Shown here: positions 29,201 to 35,687 of the stretch, in pieces
How the letters are laid out: each line of letters opens with the position of its first letter
Position numbering within the stretch: the first letter of the stretch is position 1
Source: CAZKAP01 sp964552195
Lineage (GTDB): Bacteria; Bacteroidota; Bacteroidia; Flavobacteriales; Flavobacteriaceae
DNA length: 64,000 nt
Assembly: GCA_964552195.1 (NCBI GenBank)
Contig: CAZKFM010000002.1
Coordinates: forward strand, 248,001-312,000
Direction: 5' to 3'
Program-made: the position numbers and the translations under genes
Notes under the pieces: generated by a model
Databases searched by the model: none
The model's input: only the letters and a program-made list of their open reading frames with translations
What the model was told of the DNA's origin: nothing

Positions 29201-29540
29201 TGGAGATTATTTCCCTTACCTGTTTCGCAAGTTCGGACTGGGTAAGCTGATCGGGAAGCGAACCTGGGGAGGCCTGGTCGGCATACTGGGGTACCCCGAG
29301 TTTATCGACGGCGGCGGTGTTACGGCCCCGAATTTGGCCTTCTACGACGAGGATGGTTTTGGTATCGAGAATGTCGGTGTGGCACCGGATATTGAGGTCG
29401 AGCAGTGGCCCGTTCAGGTTAACCAGGGAAAAGATCCCCAGCTGGAAAAGGCCATTGAGGTTATATTAGGAGAACTCAGAACACAATCAACGAGTTATCC
29501 CAAACGGCCTGATTATCCGAACCGAACCCGGAACGAATAA
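26283..29540 (+). CDS. Tricorn-type protease (S41 family), secreted
   Basis: 1085 residues. Signal peptide (about 1-22, AHSQ), then a beta-propeller of TolB/WD40-like repeats (FSPDGNHIAFTAQ, WSPDGNHIAYFS, WSPDNGKIALV), a Lys-rich linker (about 560), a helical core domain with GYHRFTGRGDQ carrying the candidate catalytic His, a PDZ-like domain (GDYLIAVNGKQL, about 810) and the S41 domain with the nucleophile in TAGSGGDYFPYLF (about 967). Order and length match tricorn protease homologues, which cut peptides into small fragments. Here it would work in the periplasm. Followed by a strong terminator. Confidence 0.93.
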   Translation: MTLFRYLWGGLISLLIAIPAHSQNTSDTRLLQTPATSQDRIAFVYAEDLWIANRDGGNPRRLTIDEGVESNPVFSPDGNHIAFTAQYDGNMDVFVVSSMGGVPKRLTWHPGMDRVLDFTPDGSAVLFMSQRATFTNRHAKFYTIALDGGRPEELPVPSGFTGTLSPDGKYIAYNPLYEAFNQWKNYRGGTQSRIWIMDLESHEVTEVPKPASGSNDADPEWVGNRVYFRSDRDGEFNLYSYDQSSGQVVRHTEYKDFGVLNLNSHGSDLVYEQAGYIHRLDTQSGRSERMVVGIATDLLELRPRYVSGPSYVRNASVSPSAARVVLDYRGEVVTVPGEMGDVVNHSNTPGVHEKYPTWSPDGNHIAYFSDASGEYELHIREVKSGKVRKISLQGAGFYAYPHWSPDNGKIALVDNSRSLYVVDLSSGKMNKVASDASYVPGSFRELFGSWSADSNWISYTTIKETNFEQAFAYSLSDRKSYPLSDGLSDVSQPVFDPSGKYLYMLASTDAGPVVNWFDQSNQDMESSYSIYLVTLQSDTPSPLAKKNDLEAGEKPESSEDTDKKKKKKSDQKDKPAMRIDWDGITSRIIDLPIEPGTYGNLATPEEGKLYYVDRAADSDGSTLMVFDLKEQEGKEVMKADEFQIAARGEKLLYRRGRTWGIAPVGKKPEGNMLDLNAIEVKIDPRKEWENIFEEAWKVNRDYFYDPGMHGADWLAMKEKYRVFLGDVSCRSDLYRVMQWMFSELAVGYHRFTGRGDQLRSPERVGGGLLGADYEVSGNRYRFKKIYGGLNWNPGLRSPLTEPGVNVNEGDYLIAVNGKQLTADQNLYSFFENTAGKLVELTVSPSSSGSSSRNVQVVPVGSENALRNRDWIEGNISKVSAATDGRVGYVYVPNTAAAGHEYFKRYFFPQADKEALIVDERFNGGGQLADYYIDQLRKPYQSSWAFRYGKDQKAPNASVQGPKVLLIDETAGSGGDYFPYLFRKFGLGKLIGKRTWGGLVGILGYPEFIDGGGVTAPNLAFYDEDGFGIENVGVAPDIEVEQWPVQVNQGKDPQLEKAIEVILGELRTQSTSYPKRPDYPNRTRNE

Positions 29541-29549
29541 AGAATAACA

Positions 29550-29570
29550 GGGGGCTCAGCCCCCTTTTTT
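29550..29570 (+). terminator. Terminator after the tricorn-type protease
   Basis: GGGGGC-TCA-GCCCCC followed by six T, 9 bases after the stop codon. Confidence 0.92.
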
Positions 29571-29670
29571 ACTATTCGCCAATCGTTAAAACCGACCTAA
29601 AACTCCCGGCAGATGTAACAAATGCACTGAATACTCTTCTATATAGTACATCAATCAATAAATCTGGGTC

Positions 29671-29739
29671 ATGACACGATTAGTAATTCTTTTTGCCATG
29701 TTGTTGACCGCGGCTGCGGGCATACTCCTGAATTTCTAG
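29671..29739 (+). CDS. Possible 22-residue hydrophobic peptide
   Basis: ATG to TAG encodes MTRLVILFAMLLTAAAGILL plus Asn-Phe, one potential membrane helix with a single positive charge near the start. It sits in the otherwise empty 29571-29902 region and is followed by two stem-loops ending in a terminator, so the segment has the layout of a small independent transcript. Small single-helix proteins are common but chance frames of this length are too, so this is tentative. No promoter box of the TAnnTTTG type was found upstream. Confidence 0.4.
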   Translation: MTRLVILFAMLLTAAAGILLNF

Positions 29740-29770
29740 AGCTAAAAACAACCTGACAATACCGTATGTA

Positions 29771-29839
29771 AACTGGAGTGATAGCTTGTGGTTGAGGGGA
29801 ACTCCAGTTCAGACCCATGCCGGAAGGCATGGGTTTTTT
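29771..29839 (+). ncRNA. Candidate small RNA or 3' end with two stem-loops
   Basis: Stem-loop one: AACTGGAGT (29771-29779) pairs perfectly with ACTCCAGTT (29801-29809) around a 21-base purine-rich loop. Stem-loop two: CCCATGCC, loop GGAA, GGCATGGG (29814-29833), followed by six T, an ideal intrinsic terminator. It belongs either to the transcript of the small peptide at 29671 or to a separate small RNA. The terminator itself is certain in form; the RNA is inferred. Confidence 0.6.
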
Positions 29840-29902
29840 ATTATCGCCATATATTACCTGTAACAGTCGGATCGTGAGGTACTCTTTAAAAAAACCACCT
29901 CC

Positions 29903-31168
29903 ATGAAAATGAAGATTTTCTTCCCTTGTTTCGCCGCCGTATGGTGTGTATTGTCGGTGCCAAAGGCTTTTGCACAACCTGCCTTTCCCTCCGATCCATT
30001 GAAGGCAGAGATTGTTACTGAGGATTTTCAGCGGTTCTGGAAGGCTTTTGACCAAAGAGAAGAATTGGGGGCCGAGGCCTTTAGAATCTATATACGGGAA
30101 GGGACCCCAGGCCTTAAGGGGTTCATTGATTACCGGATAATCAATGCGGATTCCCTCTATCAGATGGTCCTGAGAAGAGAGTCCGATTACGAAAATTCGA
30201 GGGATATACTGAATAATCTGGAATCCTATGAGAAACGAATTCAGGCAGTCTACGCGGCCATGAAATACTGGTATCCGGATGCGGTCTTCCCTCCGGTATA
30301 TTTCGTGGTTGGCCGGTTCAATTCCGGGGGTACCGTCTCCAGAGACGGATTGATACTAGGGGCTGAAATGCAATCCGATTTGAAAGGACTGCCCGGTCTC
30401 GTTGCCCATGAACTCATACATTTTCAGCAAAAGCACACGGATGACCCGACATTGCTGGAACAAGCCCTACACGAAGGTGTAGCTGATTTTATAGGCGAAC
30501 TGATCTCCGGTATGCTCATCAATAATGAAGCATTCGAATACGGGGAGCGACATCGGGATCGCGTGGTCCGTGAATTCATACTGCTCAAAGACGGGTCGGA
30601 TATCAGTAATTGGCTCTATGGAAACATTACCCGTAAGGACAATCGCCCAAATGATCTGGGCTACTGGGTCGGATATCGCATCGCTCGAGCGTACTTCGAG
30701 AAGCAAACCGATAAGCACCAGGCCATAAGGGAACTGCTCGACTCAAGCTATACGGAACACATTGTCAGGGAGGGTGCCTTCCTCAGTACCTATCAGGACG
30801 AGGTAATGAATTACACTCCAGACCAGAAGCAGGCTCTGCTGGAATGGACCCCGCCGATTCACGACTACCGCATAACCGTTCAGGCGCCCCCGGATACCGA
30901 GAAGGTGTTCATTTCCGGTTCTGCTGACGTACTCGGGAATTGGCAACCGGGCAGGGTCGCCATGCTTTCCTTAGGTTCAGGACGTTTCCTTTGGACGGGT
31001 AGATTATCCGAGGGCACCCGATTCAAGTTTACCCGAGGGAGCTGGTCTGGAGAAGCCCGGGTGGCAGGGACCTCAGAATATTCAAACCTCTCCACAGGTT
31101 TCTCAGAGGAGGTAACGGAGCTGAAGTTCGAAGTTGTCGGGTGGAAGGACGATGGAGCTCAGAACTGA
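29903..31168 (+). CDS. Secreted HExxH zinc protease with a C-terminal starch-binding-like domain
   Basis: 421 residues: signal peptide (about 1-24, cleavage AFAQ), a helical metalloprotease domain with HELIH at 169-173 and the downstream LHEGVADFIGEL (about 189-200) giving a probable third zinc ligand, as in DUF2268-type predicted proteases. From about 325 to 415 the sequence changes to a beta-sandwich: VFISGSADVLGNWQPG and FKFTRGSWSGEARV are the hallmarks of CBM20/CBM48-type carbohydrate-binding domains. The two-domain combination is unusual. Convergent with tag, overlapping it by 10 bases. Confidence 0.78.
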   Translation: MKMKIFFPCFAAVWCVLSVPKAFAQPAFPSDPLKAEIVTEDFQRFWKAFDQREELGAEAFRIYIREGTPGLKGFIDYRIINADSLYQMVLRRESDYENSRDILNNLESYEKRIQAVYAAMKYWYPDAVFPPVYFVVGRFNSGGTVSRDGLILGAEMQSDLKGLPGLVAHELIHFQQKHTDDPTLLEQALHEGVADFIGELISGMLINNEAFEYGERHRDRVVREFILLKDGSDISNWLYGNITRKDNRPNDLGYWVGYRIARAYFEKQTDKHQAIRELLDSSYTEHIVREGAFLSTYQDEVMNYTPDQKQALLEWTPPIHDYRITVQAPPDTEKVFISGSADVLGNWQPGRVAMLSLGSGRFLWTGRLSEGTRFKFTRGSWSGEARVAGTSEYSNLSTGFSEEVTELKFEVVGWKDDGAQN

Positions 31169-31713
31169 CTCCAGCGGGGATTTTCATTTAAGACCTCCTG
31201 ATAGACCGGGCAATCCGGTGAGTGTGCCCCCTTGATATAACCTGTACTCATAAGGAACTCCCCCGTGATCTCACCTCCGGTGAATCGAAAGTACTTCCGG
31301 AAAAGTCTGACCCATTGGGTTCGGTCCAGGTTTCCCTGGGAATCGAGCCAGGCCTTAAAGGTTCCGTACTCCCTTTGAATTTCTCGTATCACCCCGGCAT
31401 TGTAGATGGCGGCATTTACTTTCAGGCGATTTCGCACGATCCCGGGATCGTTCAGGAGCCGGTCGCGATCCGAATCGCCGTACCGGGCCACAGCATCTAT
31501 CCTGAAATTCGAGTATGTTTTACGGAAGTTGTCCTTTTTGTTGAGAATCGTAGTCCAGGACAGTCCGGCCTGATTGATCTCCAGCACCAGTCTCCCGAAT
31601 AATTCGTCATCGGAATGTAAGGGGAATCCGTATTCCATATCGTGGTAGGCCCTGTGGGGAGATTCCGCGGGCATAGCTTTTACGGCCTCACAATAGTGAA
31701 CAGGCTGATCCAT
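31159..31713 (-). CDS. tag: DNA-3-methyladenine glycosylase I
   Basis: 184 residues from ATG 31713-31711. YHDMEYGFPLHSDDELFGRLVLEINQAGLSW contains the conserved family core (H-D-x-E-x-G, and QAGLSW), and HSPDC near the C-terminus with the Cys of HYCEA gives the zinc-binding His and Cys set. It removes 3-methyladenine from alkylated DNA. A longer frame to 31746 exists, but its first codon falls in the -7 box at 31744-31751, so the shorter start is chosen. Confidence 0.93.
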   Translation of the reverse strand: MDQPVHYCEAVKAMPAESPHRAYHDMEYGFPLHSDDELFGRLVLEINQAGLSWTTILNKKDNFRKTYSNFRIDAVARYGDSDRDRLLNDPGIVRNRLKVNAAIYNAGVIREIQREYGTFKAWLDSQGNLDRTQWVRLFRKYFRFTGGEITGEFLMSTGYIKGAHSPDCPVYQEVLNENPRWSQF

Positions 31714-31743
31714 GAATTCGTATCCTTTATGCCTAGTTGACCA

Positions 31744-31751
31744 CAAAGGTA
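31744..31751 (-). promoter_or_regulatory. Candidate -7 box (TACCTTTG) of tag
   Basis: Exact TAnnTTTG match on the minus strand, 30 bases before the tag ATG. No TTG at -33. It also shows that the upstream in-frame start at 31746 is not used. Confidence 0.55.
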
Positions 31752-31827
31752 GTACAGTCCGTTGCAGATTGACTGCATCCGGATTAAGGACCTTAAATAG
31801 CTGAGGATAGACGTAGGACGGTCCGGA

Positions 31828-31884
31828 TTAAAAGATCAGGAGCACTAAGAGGTAAACGAGTGCGAAGATTAGGCTGCGTATCAT
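31828..31884 (-). CDS. Possible 18-residue hydrophobic peptide
   Basis: ATG (31884-31882) to TAA encodes MIRSLIFALVYLLVLLIF, a single hydrophobic helix with Arg at position 3. A near-consensus -7 box (TACCTTTA on the minus strand) lies about 20 bases upstream of the ATG. It resembles the tiny peptide at 29671 in size and layout. Too short to be sure. The surrounding 31752-31960 region holds nothing else recognisable. Confidence 0.35.
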   Translation of the reverse strand: MIRSLIFALVYLLVLLIF

Positions 31885-31960
31885 CGTATTCGATTTTAGC
31901 TAAAGGTAATTCGATACCCAGCCTTATGGGCTTCATTACCCGATAAACTACCCAAATATC

Positions 31961-32716
31961 CTAAGAACGTAACCTAAAAGCATGAATCGTGCCATTGAGG
32001 AAGCGGGCCACGTGAACCGGGTCCACGCCTTTGGTCGGTAAAACACCTCCTTGGAACCCATTCGATACCCAGTAGGCGGGAAGGTCGAGAGGTTCGAACC
32101 CACTGGGATCTACCTGTACTGAACCTTCATAGGCGCTGCTATAGAAGTAGTAACCTTCGACCATGCTGTCGGGTATGGCGAGCCCCATACCCAGGTCCCT
32201 GCCATCGCCTCCTGCGCCCGATATATGAATACCCGTATCGAAGTGATGAGGCCACGTCCTCACATCGACCTGCCAGTCGTAGGCACCGCTGATAATTTCG
32301 AGTGTCATCTGGGCGAGCAATCGCTGTTGTATGTGAAGTTCGAGCTCTCCGGTTTCCCGACCGCCGAACTGGTATCCATGCTCAGGGGGATCGTAAGGAA
32401 GCTCGTAGTGCATATCCAGTCGATAGGGCCGGTCGAAACCCAGGCTCGAGCACAGTGCTTTCAGTTCTTCAAGCACTTCGTCTTGTCTTTTACCGACCAG
32501 GTCGATCGCGTCACCTCCTTCGGACCAATACAGCTTTTTCCCCCGGAGTTCATATACCAGAGAGCCCTTTCCGATTATGGGATGAGTAACGTAGGCGGAA
32601 CGGTTGAGATCGAATCCCAGATTGGTGTGGCTGTCGTCGGAACGGTACTCGAGGTAGGTCTTTGATGCTCCTACCAGATACTGACAGGCCCAGTGTATTT
32701 CGGAAAGTACGCTCAT
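31961..32716 (-). CDS. Conserved-looking protein of unknown function, coupled to ypdA
   Basis: 251 residues, soluble, no signal peptide. Notable segments are WPHHFDTGIHISG (about 160), GLAIPDSMVEGYYFYSSAYEG and LPAYWVSNGFQGGVLP near the C-terminus. The W-P-H-x-F-D and Y-Y-F-Y pattern faintly recalls DUF5996-type proteins, but I cannot assign it. The ATG overlaps the ypdA stop by 4 bases (ATGA), so it is translated from the same message and may act in the same thiol-redox context. Confidence 0.7.
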   Translation of the reverse strand: MSVLSEIHWACQYLVGASKTYLEYRSDDSHTNLGFDLNRSAYVTHPIIGKGSLVYELRGKKLYWSEGGDAIDLVGKRQDEVLEELKALCSSLGFDRPYRLDMHYELPYDPPEHGYQFGGRETGELELHIQQRLLAQMTLEIISGAYDWQVDVRTWPHHFDTGIHISGAGGDGRDLGMGLAIPDSMVEGYYFYSSAYEGSVQVDPSGFEPLDLPAYWVSNGFQGGVLPTKGVDPVHVARFLNGTIHAFRLRS

Positions 32717-33690
32717 CTGATGTGTTCTTTTCGGCTTTCGATTATCCGATTGACTATGGTCCCGGCGTGTATACGGGAATTCTCAATGAACCATTTGTGG
32801 GTCTCCATTCCTCCGCAGATGACGCCTGCCAGGAACAGACCGGGTACATTGGTTTCCATGGTTTCAGGGTTATAGGAGGGTTTGGAAAGGCCGTCTTCCG
32901 AAAGTGCTATCCCCATAGACCGGAGGAATTGAAAATTAGGACGATATCCGGTCAGTGCCAATACGAAATCGTTCTCCAACTCGAAAATACCGTCCGGGCC
33001 CTCTAATACGAGATGATCCGGATGAATTTCGCGTACCTCGGTCCGGTAATAGGCCCGGATGCTGCCTTCCTCTATCCGATTGATGATGTCGGGTCGAACC
33101 CAGTACTTTACTCGTTGACCGACCTCTTCACCGCGTATAACCAGGCTTATCTCGGCTCCTTTTCGCCAGCACTCCAGGGCGGCATCGATGGCGGAATTAC
33201 TGGCACCAATTACCGCCAGCTTGCGGGTGGAGTAAAAATGGGGTTCCGAGTAGTAATGAGACACCTTGGGCAGGTCTTCTCCCGGTACGTTTAAAAGGTT
33301 GGGGATGTCATAGAAACCGGTCGCCACTACCAGATTTTGACCGTGGTACTGGCCGCGGGCTGTTTGAACCCGGAAGTTACCGCGGAATCCCCGGACTTGT
33401 GTAACCTCCTCGAATAATCGTATGTTGAGTTCATTCGAGGTAACGATCCTCCTGTAGTACTCCAGGGCCTCGTCTCTTCTGGGTTTGGCCTCTTTACTTA
33501 TAAAGGGTATCCTGTCGATTTCCAATTTCTCCGATGAGGAGAAGAACTGCATGGTCCGCGGGTAGTTATACAGACTGTTTACGATGACTCCTTTTTCCAG
33601 TATCAGGTGGGAAAGTCCTTTTTTTCGGGCCTGGAGGGCGCAGGCGATTCCTATGGGGCCTCCACCGATAATGATGAGATCGTAGGACAT
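32713..33690 (-). CDS. ypdA: YpdA-type flavoprotein, probable bacillithiol disulfide reductase
   Basis: 325 residues. FAD-binding GGGPIGIACALQARKKG at the start, NAD(P)H-binding VIGASNSAIDAALECWRKGAE (about 160-180) and the C-terminal VPGLFLAGVICGG. It is a thioredoxin-reductase-like protein without the CxxC pair, as in YpdA, which reduces bacillithiol disulfide with NADPH. Bacillithiol genes are not in the window, so the substrate is from family knowledge. Eleven bases after rpe, in the order rpe-ypdA-unknown. Confidence 0.88.
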   Translation of the reverse strand: MSYDLIIIGGGPIGIACALQARKKGLSHLILEKGVIVNSLYNYPRTMQFFSSSEKLEIDRIPFISKEAKPRRDEALEYYRRIVTSNELNIRLFEEVTQVRGFRGNFRVQTARGQYHGQNLVVATGFYDIPNLLNVPGEDLPKVSHYYSEPHFYSTRKLAVIGASNSAIDAALECWRKGAEISLVIRGEEVGQRVKYWVRPDIINRIEEGSIRAYYRTEVREIHPDHLVLEGPDGIFELENDFVLALTGYRPNFQFLRSMGIALSEDGLSKPSYNPETMETNVPGLFLAGVICGGMETHKWFIENSRIHAGTIVNRIIESRKEHIR

Positions 33691-33701
33691 ATGATTGTGC
33701 T

Positions 33702-34367
33702 TTACACCTTCATTTGTCGCTTGAAATCGGCTGTACTTGCACGAAGGTCGGAAACGGAGAAAAGTGCACTTCCCGCGACCAGGGTATCTGCCCCGGCCCT
33801 GATCAGGTCTGCAGCATTGTAGAGGTTTACCCCGCCATCAATTTCAATTCTCGCCTGGGAACCGCTGCGCTCGATGAGCGACTTGAGTTGGGTGATCTTC
33901 TCAAAGGTGTAGGGAATAAAGCTTTGTCCCCCGAAGCCCGGATTTACAGACATGAGTAAAACGAGGTCTACATCCTGGATAATGGGTTCCAGCAGAGAAA
34001 CCGGTGTGTGGGGGTTCAGGGCCACTCCGGCTCGTACTCCCAAATCGTGGATTCTTTGTACGGTGCGGTGCAGGTGGGTAACCGCCTCGAGGTGCACGGT
34101 GATGACGTGGGCGCCCAACTTGGCGAAATCTCCCAGGTATCGATCAGGGTCCACTATCATCAGGTGAACATCCAGCGGCTTGCTGCCCGCTCTTCGTATG
34201 GCTCTCATAATGGGCATGCCATATGAGATGTTGGGTACGAACAGGCCATCCATGATATCCAGGTGGTACCAGTCCGCCTCAGAACGTTCGAGTTCGGCGA
34301 TTTGTTCCCCGAGGCGGGTAAAGTCCGCGGCCAGTAGGGAGGGAGCCAGTATGGGAGTATGTTGCAT
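33702..34367 (-). CDS. rpe: Ribulose-phosphate 3-epimerase
   Basis: 221 residues of a TIM barrel from ATG 34367-34365. Signatures are ILAPSLLAADF, WYHLDIMDGLFVPN (metal and catalytic Asp), DVHLMI, MSVNPGFGGQSFIP and IEIDGGVN. It interconverts ribulose 5-phosphate and xylulose 5-phosphate. The frame is open to 34460, but that extension runs through the rpoD terminator (34422-34452) and is not coding. First gene of a three-gene unit with ypdA. Confidence 0.95.
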   Translation of the reverse strand: MQHTPILAPSLLAADFTRLGEQIAELERSEADWYHLDIMDGLFVPNISYGMPIMRAIRRAGSKPLDVHLMIVDPDRYLGDFAKLGAHVITVHLEAVTHLHRTVQRIHDLGVRAGVALNPHTPVSLLEPIIQDVDLVLLMSVNPGFGGQSFIPYTFEKITQLKSLIERSGSQARIEIDGGVNLYNAADLIRAGADTLVAGSALFSVSDLRASTADFKRQMKV

Positions 34368-34421
34368 AATACGAAGGTACTCAATCCGGGCGATGCCGAT
34401 GATTGCGGCTGAGGCAGGGGT

Positions 34422-34452
34422 AAAAAAAACTCCGGTAATCAGCCGGAGTTTA
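34422..34452 (-). terminator. Terminator of rpoD
   Basis: On the minus strand CTCCGG-CTGATTA-CCGGAG is followed by eight T. It lies about 100 bases after the rpoD stop and before the rpe start. Confidence 0.88.
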
Positions 34453-34549
34453 TTCATCAATCAAAAAACGAACAGTCATGATAAACTGTGAATCGCTGCA
34501 AGATATAAATTTTAATGACTTTAAAAAATGAAATTCTCAAAATTTAGCC

Positions 34550-35413
34550 CTATCCCAGATAAGTCTTTAAAATCTTACTTCTCGATGTATGTTTTAGCCT
34601 GCGAATGGCCTTCTCCTTAATCTGTCGAACCCGCTCCCGGGTCAGATCAAAGGTCTCGCCAATCTCTTCCAGGGTCATCGAATGCTGTCCACCCAGACCG
34701 AAATACAGGCGAATCACATCGGCTTCCCTCACGGTCAGCGTCTCGAGTGCGCGTTCGATTTCGGTGCGCAACGACTCGTGCAACAGGTCCTTATCCGGAT
34801 TGGGCGACTCCCCACTTCTCAGTACGTCGTAGAGATTGGAGTCCTCCCCGTCAATCAGCGGGGCATCCATGGAAACATGCCTGCCCGAATTCTTAAGGGA
34901 CTGCTTCACATCCTCAACGGTCATGTCGAGTTCCTTGGCAATCTCTTCGGCTGAAGGCACCCGCTCGTGAGCCTGCTCCAAAAATGCGAAGGTCTTGTTG
35001 ATCTTGTTGATGGAGCCGATTTTGTTCAGCGGTAGTCGGACAATTCGGGATTGCTCGGCCAATGCCTGAAGGATGGATTGGCGTATCCACCAAACAGCAT
35101 AGGAGATAAACTTGAATCCCCGGGTCTCGTCGAATCGCTGCGCGGCCTTGATCAGCCCGAGGTTCCCCTCGTTAATCAGGTCGGGAAGTGTGAGCCCCTG
35201 GTTTTGATATTGTTTGGCTACGGATACAACGAATCTGAGGTTGGCCTTGGTCAGTTTCTCGAGGGCCCTCTGGTCACCGGCCTTGATGCGCTGCGCCAGT
35301 TCGACTTCCTCTTCTGCTGTAATCAGGTCTACCTTACCGATTTCCTGCAAATACTTGTCCAGTGATGCGGTTTCTCGGTTCGTTACCTGCTTCGTGATCT
35401 TTAGCTGTCTCAT
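34550..35413 (-). CDS. rpoD: Primary sigma factor RpoD (Bacteroidota type)
   Basis: 287 residues, lacking the long region 1.1 of proteobacterial RpoD, as usual in Bacteroidota. Region 1.2 SLDKYLQEIGKVDLI, region 2 DLINEGNLGLIKAAQRFD and FISYAVWWIRQSILQAL (contacts the unusual TAnnTTTG promoters), region 3 and region 4 helix-turn-helix TLEEIGETFDLTRERVRQI. It directs transcription of housekeeping genes. A terminator follows; a hairpin and an inverted repeat lie upstream. Confidence 0.96.
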   Translation of the reverse strand: MRQLKITKQVTNRETASLDKYLQEIGKVDLITAEEEVELAQRIKAGDQRALEKLTKANLRFVVSVAKQYQNQGLTLPDLINEGNLGLIKAAQRFDETRGFKFISYAVWWIRQSILQALAEQSRIVRLPLNKIGSINKINKTFAFLEQAHERVPSAEEIAKELDMTVEDVKQSLKNSGRHVSMDAPLIDGEDSNLYDVLRSGESPNPDKDLLHESLRTEIERALETLTVREADVIRLYFGLGGQHSMTLEEIGETFDLTRERVRQIKEKAIRRLKHTSRSKILKTYLG

Positions 35414-35440
35414 GTAAAAATTTCCCCTGTTTTAGTTTGC

Positions 35441-35459
35441 TTTGAGCAAAGCGCTCAAA
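35441..35459. promoter_or_regulatory. Inverted repeat in front of rpoD
   Basis: TTTGAGC-AAAGC-GCTCAAA, a perfect 7-bp inverted repeat with a 5-base spacer, 28 bases upstream of the rpoD start. It could be an operator or a leader hairpin. A second imperfect hairpin (AAAAGGTT/AACCTTTT, 35481-35507) lies further upstream. Confidence 0.4.
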
Positions 35460-35510
35460 TATTTATACGTAGAAAAACTGAAAAGGTTACATTATCATAA
35501 ACCTTTTCTC

Positions 35511-35549
35511 AAAAAAAAATCGTAAAGTAACGGATTACGCTCTTTACGA
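35511..35549 (-). terminator. Terminator of pnp
   Basis: On the minus strand CGTAAAG and CTTTACG form a 7-bp stem around 14 bases, followed by A and nine T. It lies about 140 bases past the pnp stop. The 35550-35687 part of the gap shows no gene or motif that I recognise. Confidence 0.75.
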
Positions 35550-35687
35550 TTTTCTTTAGAATCTGATAAAGAGACGGTTACCCACCTCTTCTTCAGAACG
35601 TACTTTCCCATCCTTTATTACTTAGTCGTGGGATAAATACTTGAATTACAATATGTTCGTCTGAAAATGCATTTTCAGCCGAAGTTT

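Noticed and set aside
34368..34460. Extended N-terminus of rpe (31 residues)
   Set aside because: The extension reads through the rpoD terminator and lies upstream of the conserved first strand.
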